Below, one piece after another: positions 63,974 through 64,000 of a stretch of 64,000 bases of DNA. Origin of the DNA: Tubulanus polymorphus (lineage: Eukaryota > Nemertea > Palaeonemertea > Tubulaniformes > Tubulanidae). The DNA lies in assembly GCF_964204645.1 (NCBI RefSeq), contig NC_134028.1, positions 4,624,501 through 4,688,500 on the forward strand. Direction: 5' to 3'. A model generated the notes under the pieces. That model ran no database searches. It was given only the letters and a program-made list of their open reading frames with translations, and was not told the DNA's origin. Each line of letters begins with the position of its first letter. Position 1 is the stretch's first letter. The position numbers and the translations under genes are program-made.

Positions 63974-64000
63974 GTACCACCAATCTAAACATCATATTGA

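Overview
The window is animal nuclear DNA. Nearly all genes are split by GT-AG introns, intergenic DNA is AT-rich, and the gene set is metazoan: NUF2, ELP6, ZNF598, SKI3/TTC37, synaptogyrin, Rac, protein disulfide isomerase and sorbitol dehydrogenase. A lectin/discoidin/TSP1/apple mosaic protein, together with tRNA-derived SINE, Penelope-like and pogo-like debris, suggests a marine invertebrate, probably a spiralian (mollusc, annelid, nemertean or brachiopod grade). The species cannot be fixed from the sequence.

Layout. 1-3.85 kb: no gene recognised. 3.85-15.5 kb (minus): one very large secreted mosaic gene rebuilt here from 22 exons whose splice phases all agree (1855 aa): signal peptide, C-type lectin, SUEL-like lectin, C-type lectin, F5/8C discoidin, two TSP1, four PAN/apple, LRRs, then about 730 residues of unrecognised helical plus beta sequence. 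18.0-18.9 kb (plus): ELP6. 20.0-22.5 kb (plus): synaptogyrin with a long AT-rich downstream stretch. 29.3-37.4 kb: two tandem Rac GTPase genes (minus) flanking an unrecognised three-exon gene (plus). 39.2-43.3 kb (minus): ZNF598. 45.2-48.6 kb (plus): PDI. 52.1-56.1 kb (plus): NUF2. 57.9-61.7 kb (minus): SKI3/TTC37 in a single coding exon. 62.5-64 kb (plus): the first five exons of sorbitol dehydrogenase, cut by the window end.

Most genes are unrelated housekeeping or cell-biology genes without shared function, as usual in animal genomes. ZNF598 (collided-ribosome sensing) and SKI3 (mRNA decay scaffold) both act in cytoplasmic RNA quality control, but their proximity may be chance. The parts most worth attention are the large lectin-to-helical mosaic protein, a family of roughly 160-220 bp palindromes with hammerhead-ribozyme-like cores, a tandem array that has multiplied the 3' splice site of a ZNF598 exon, and the patchy identity of the Rac pair, which looks like gene conversion.
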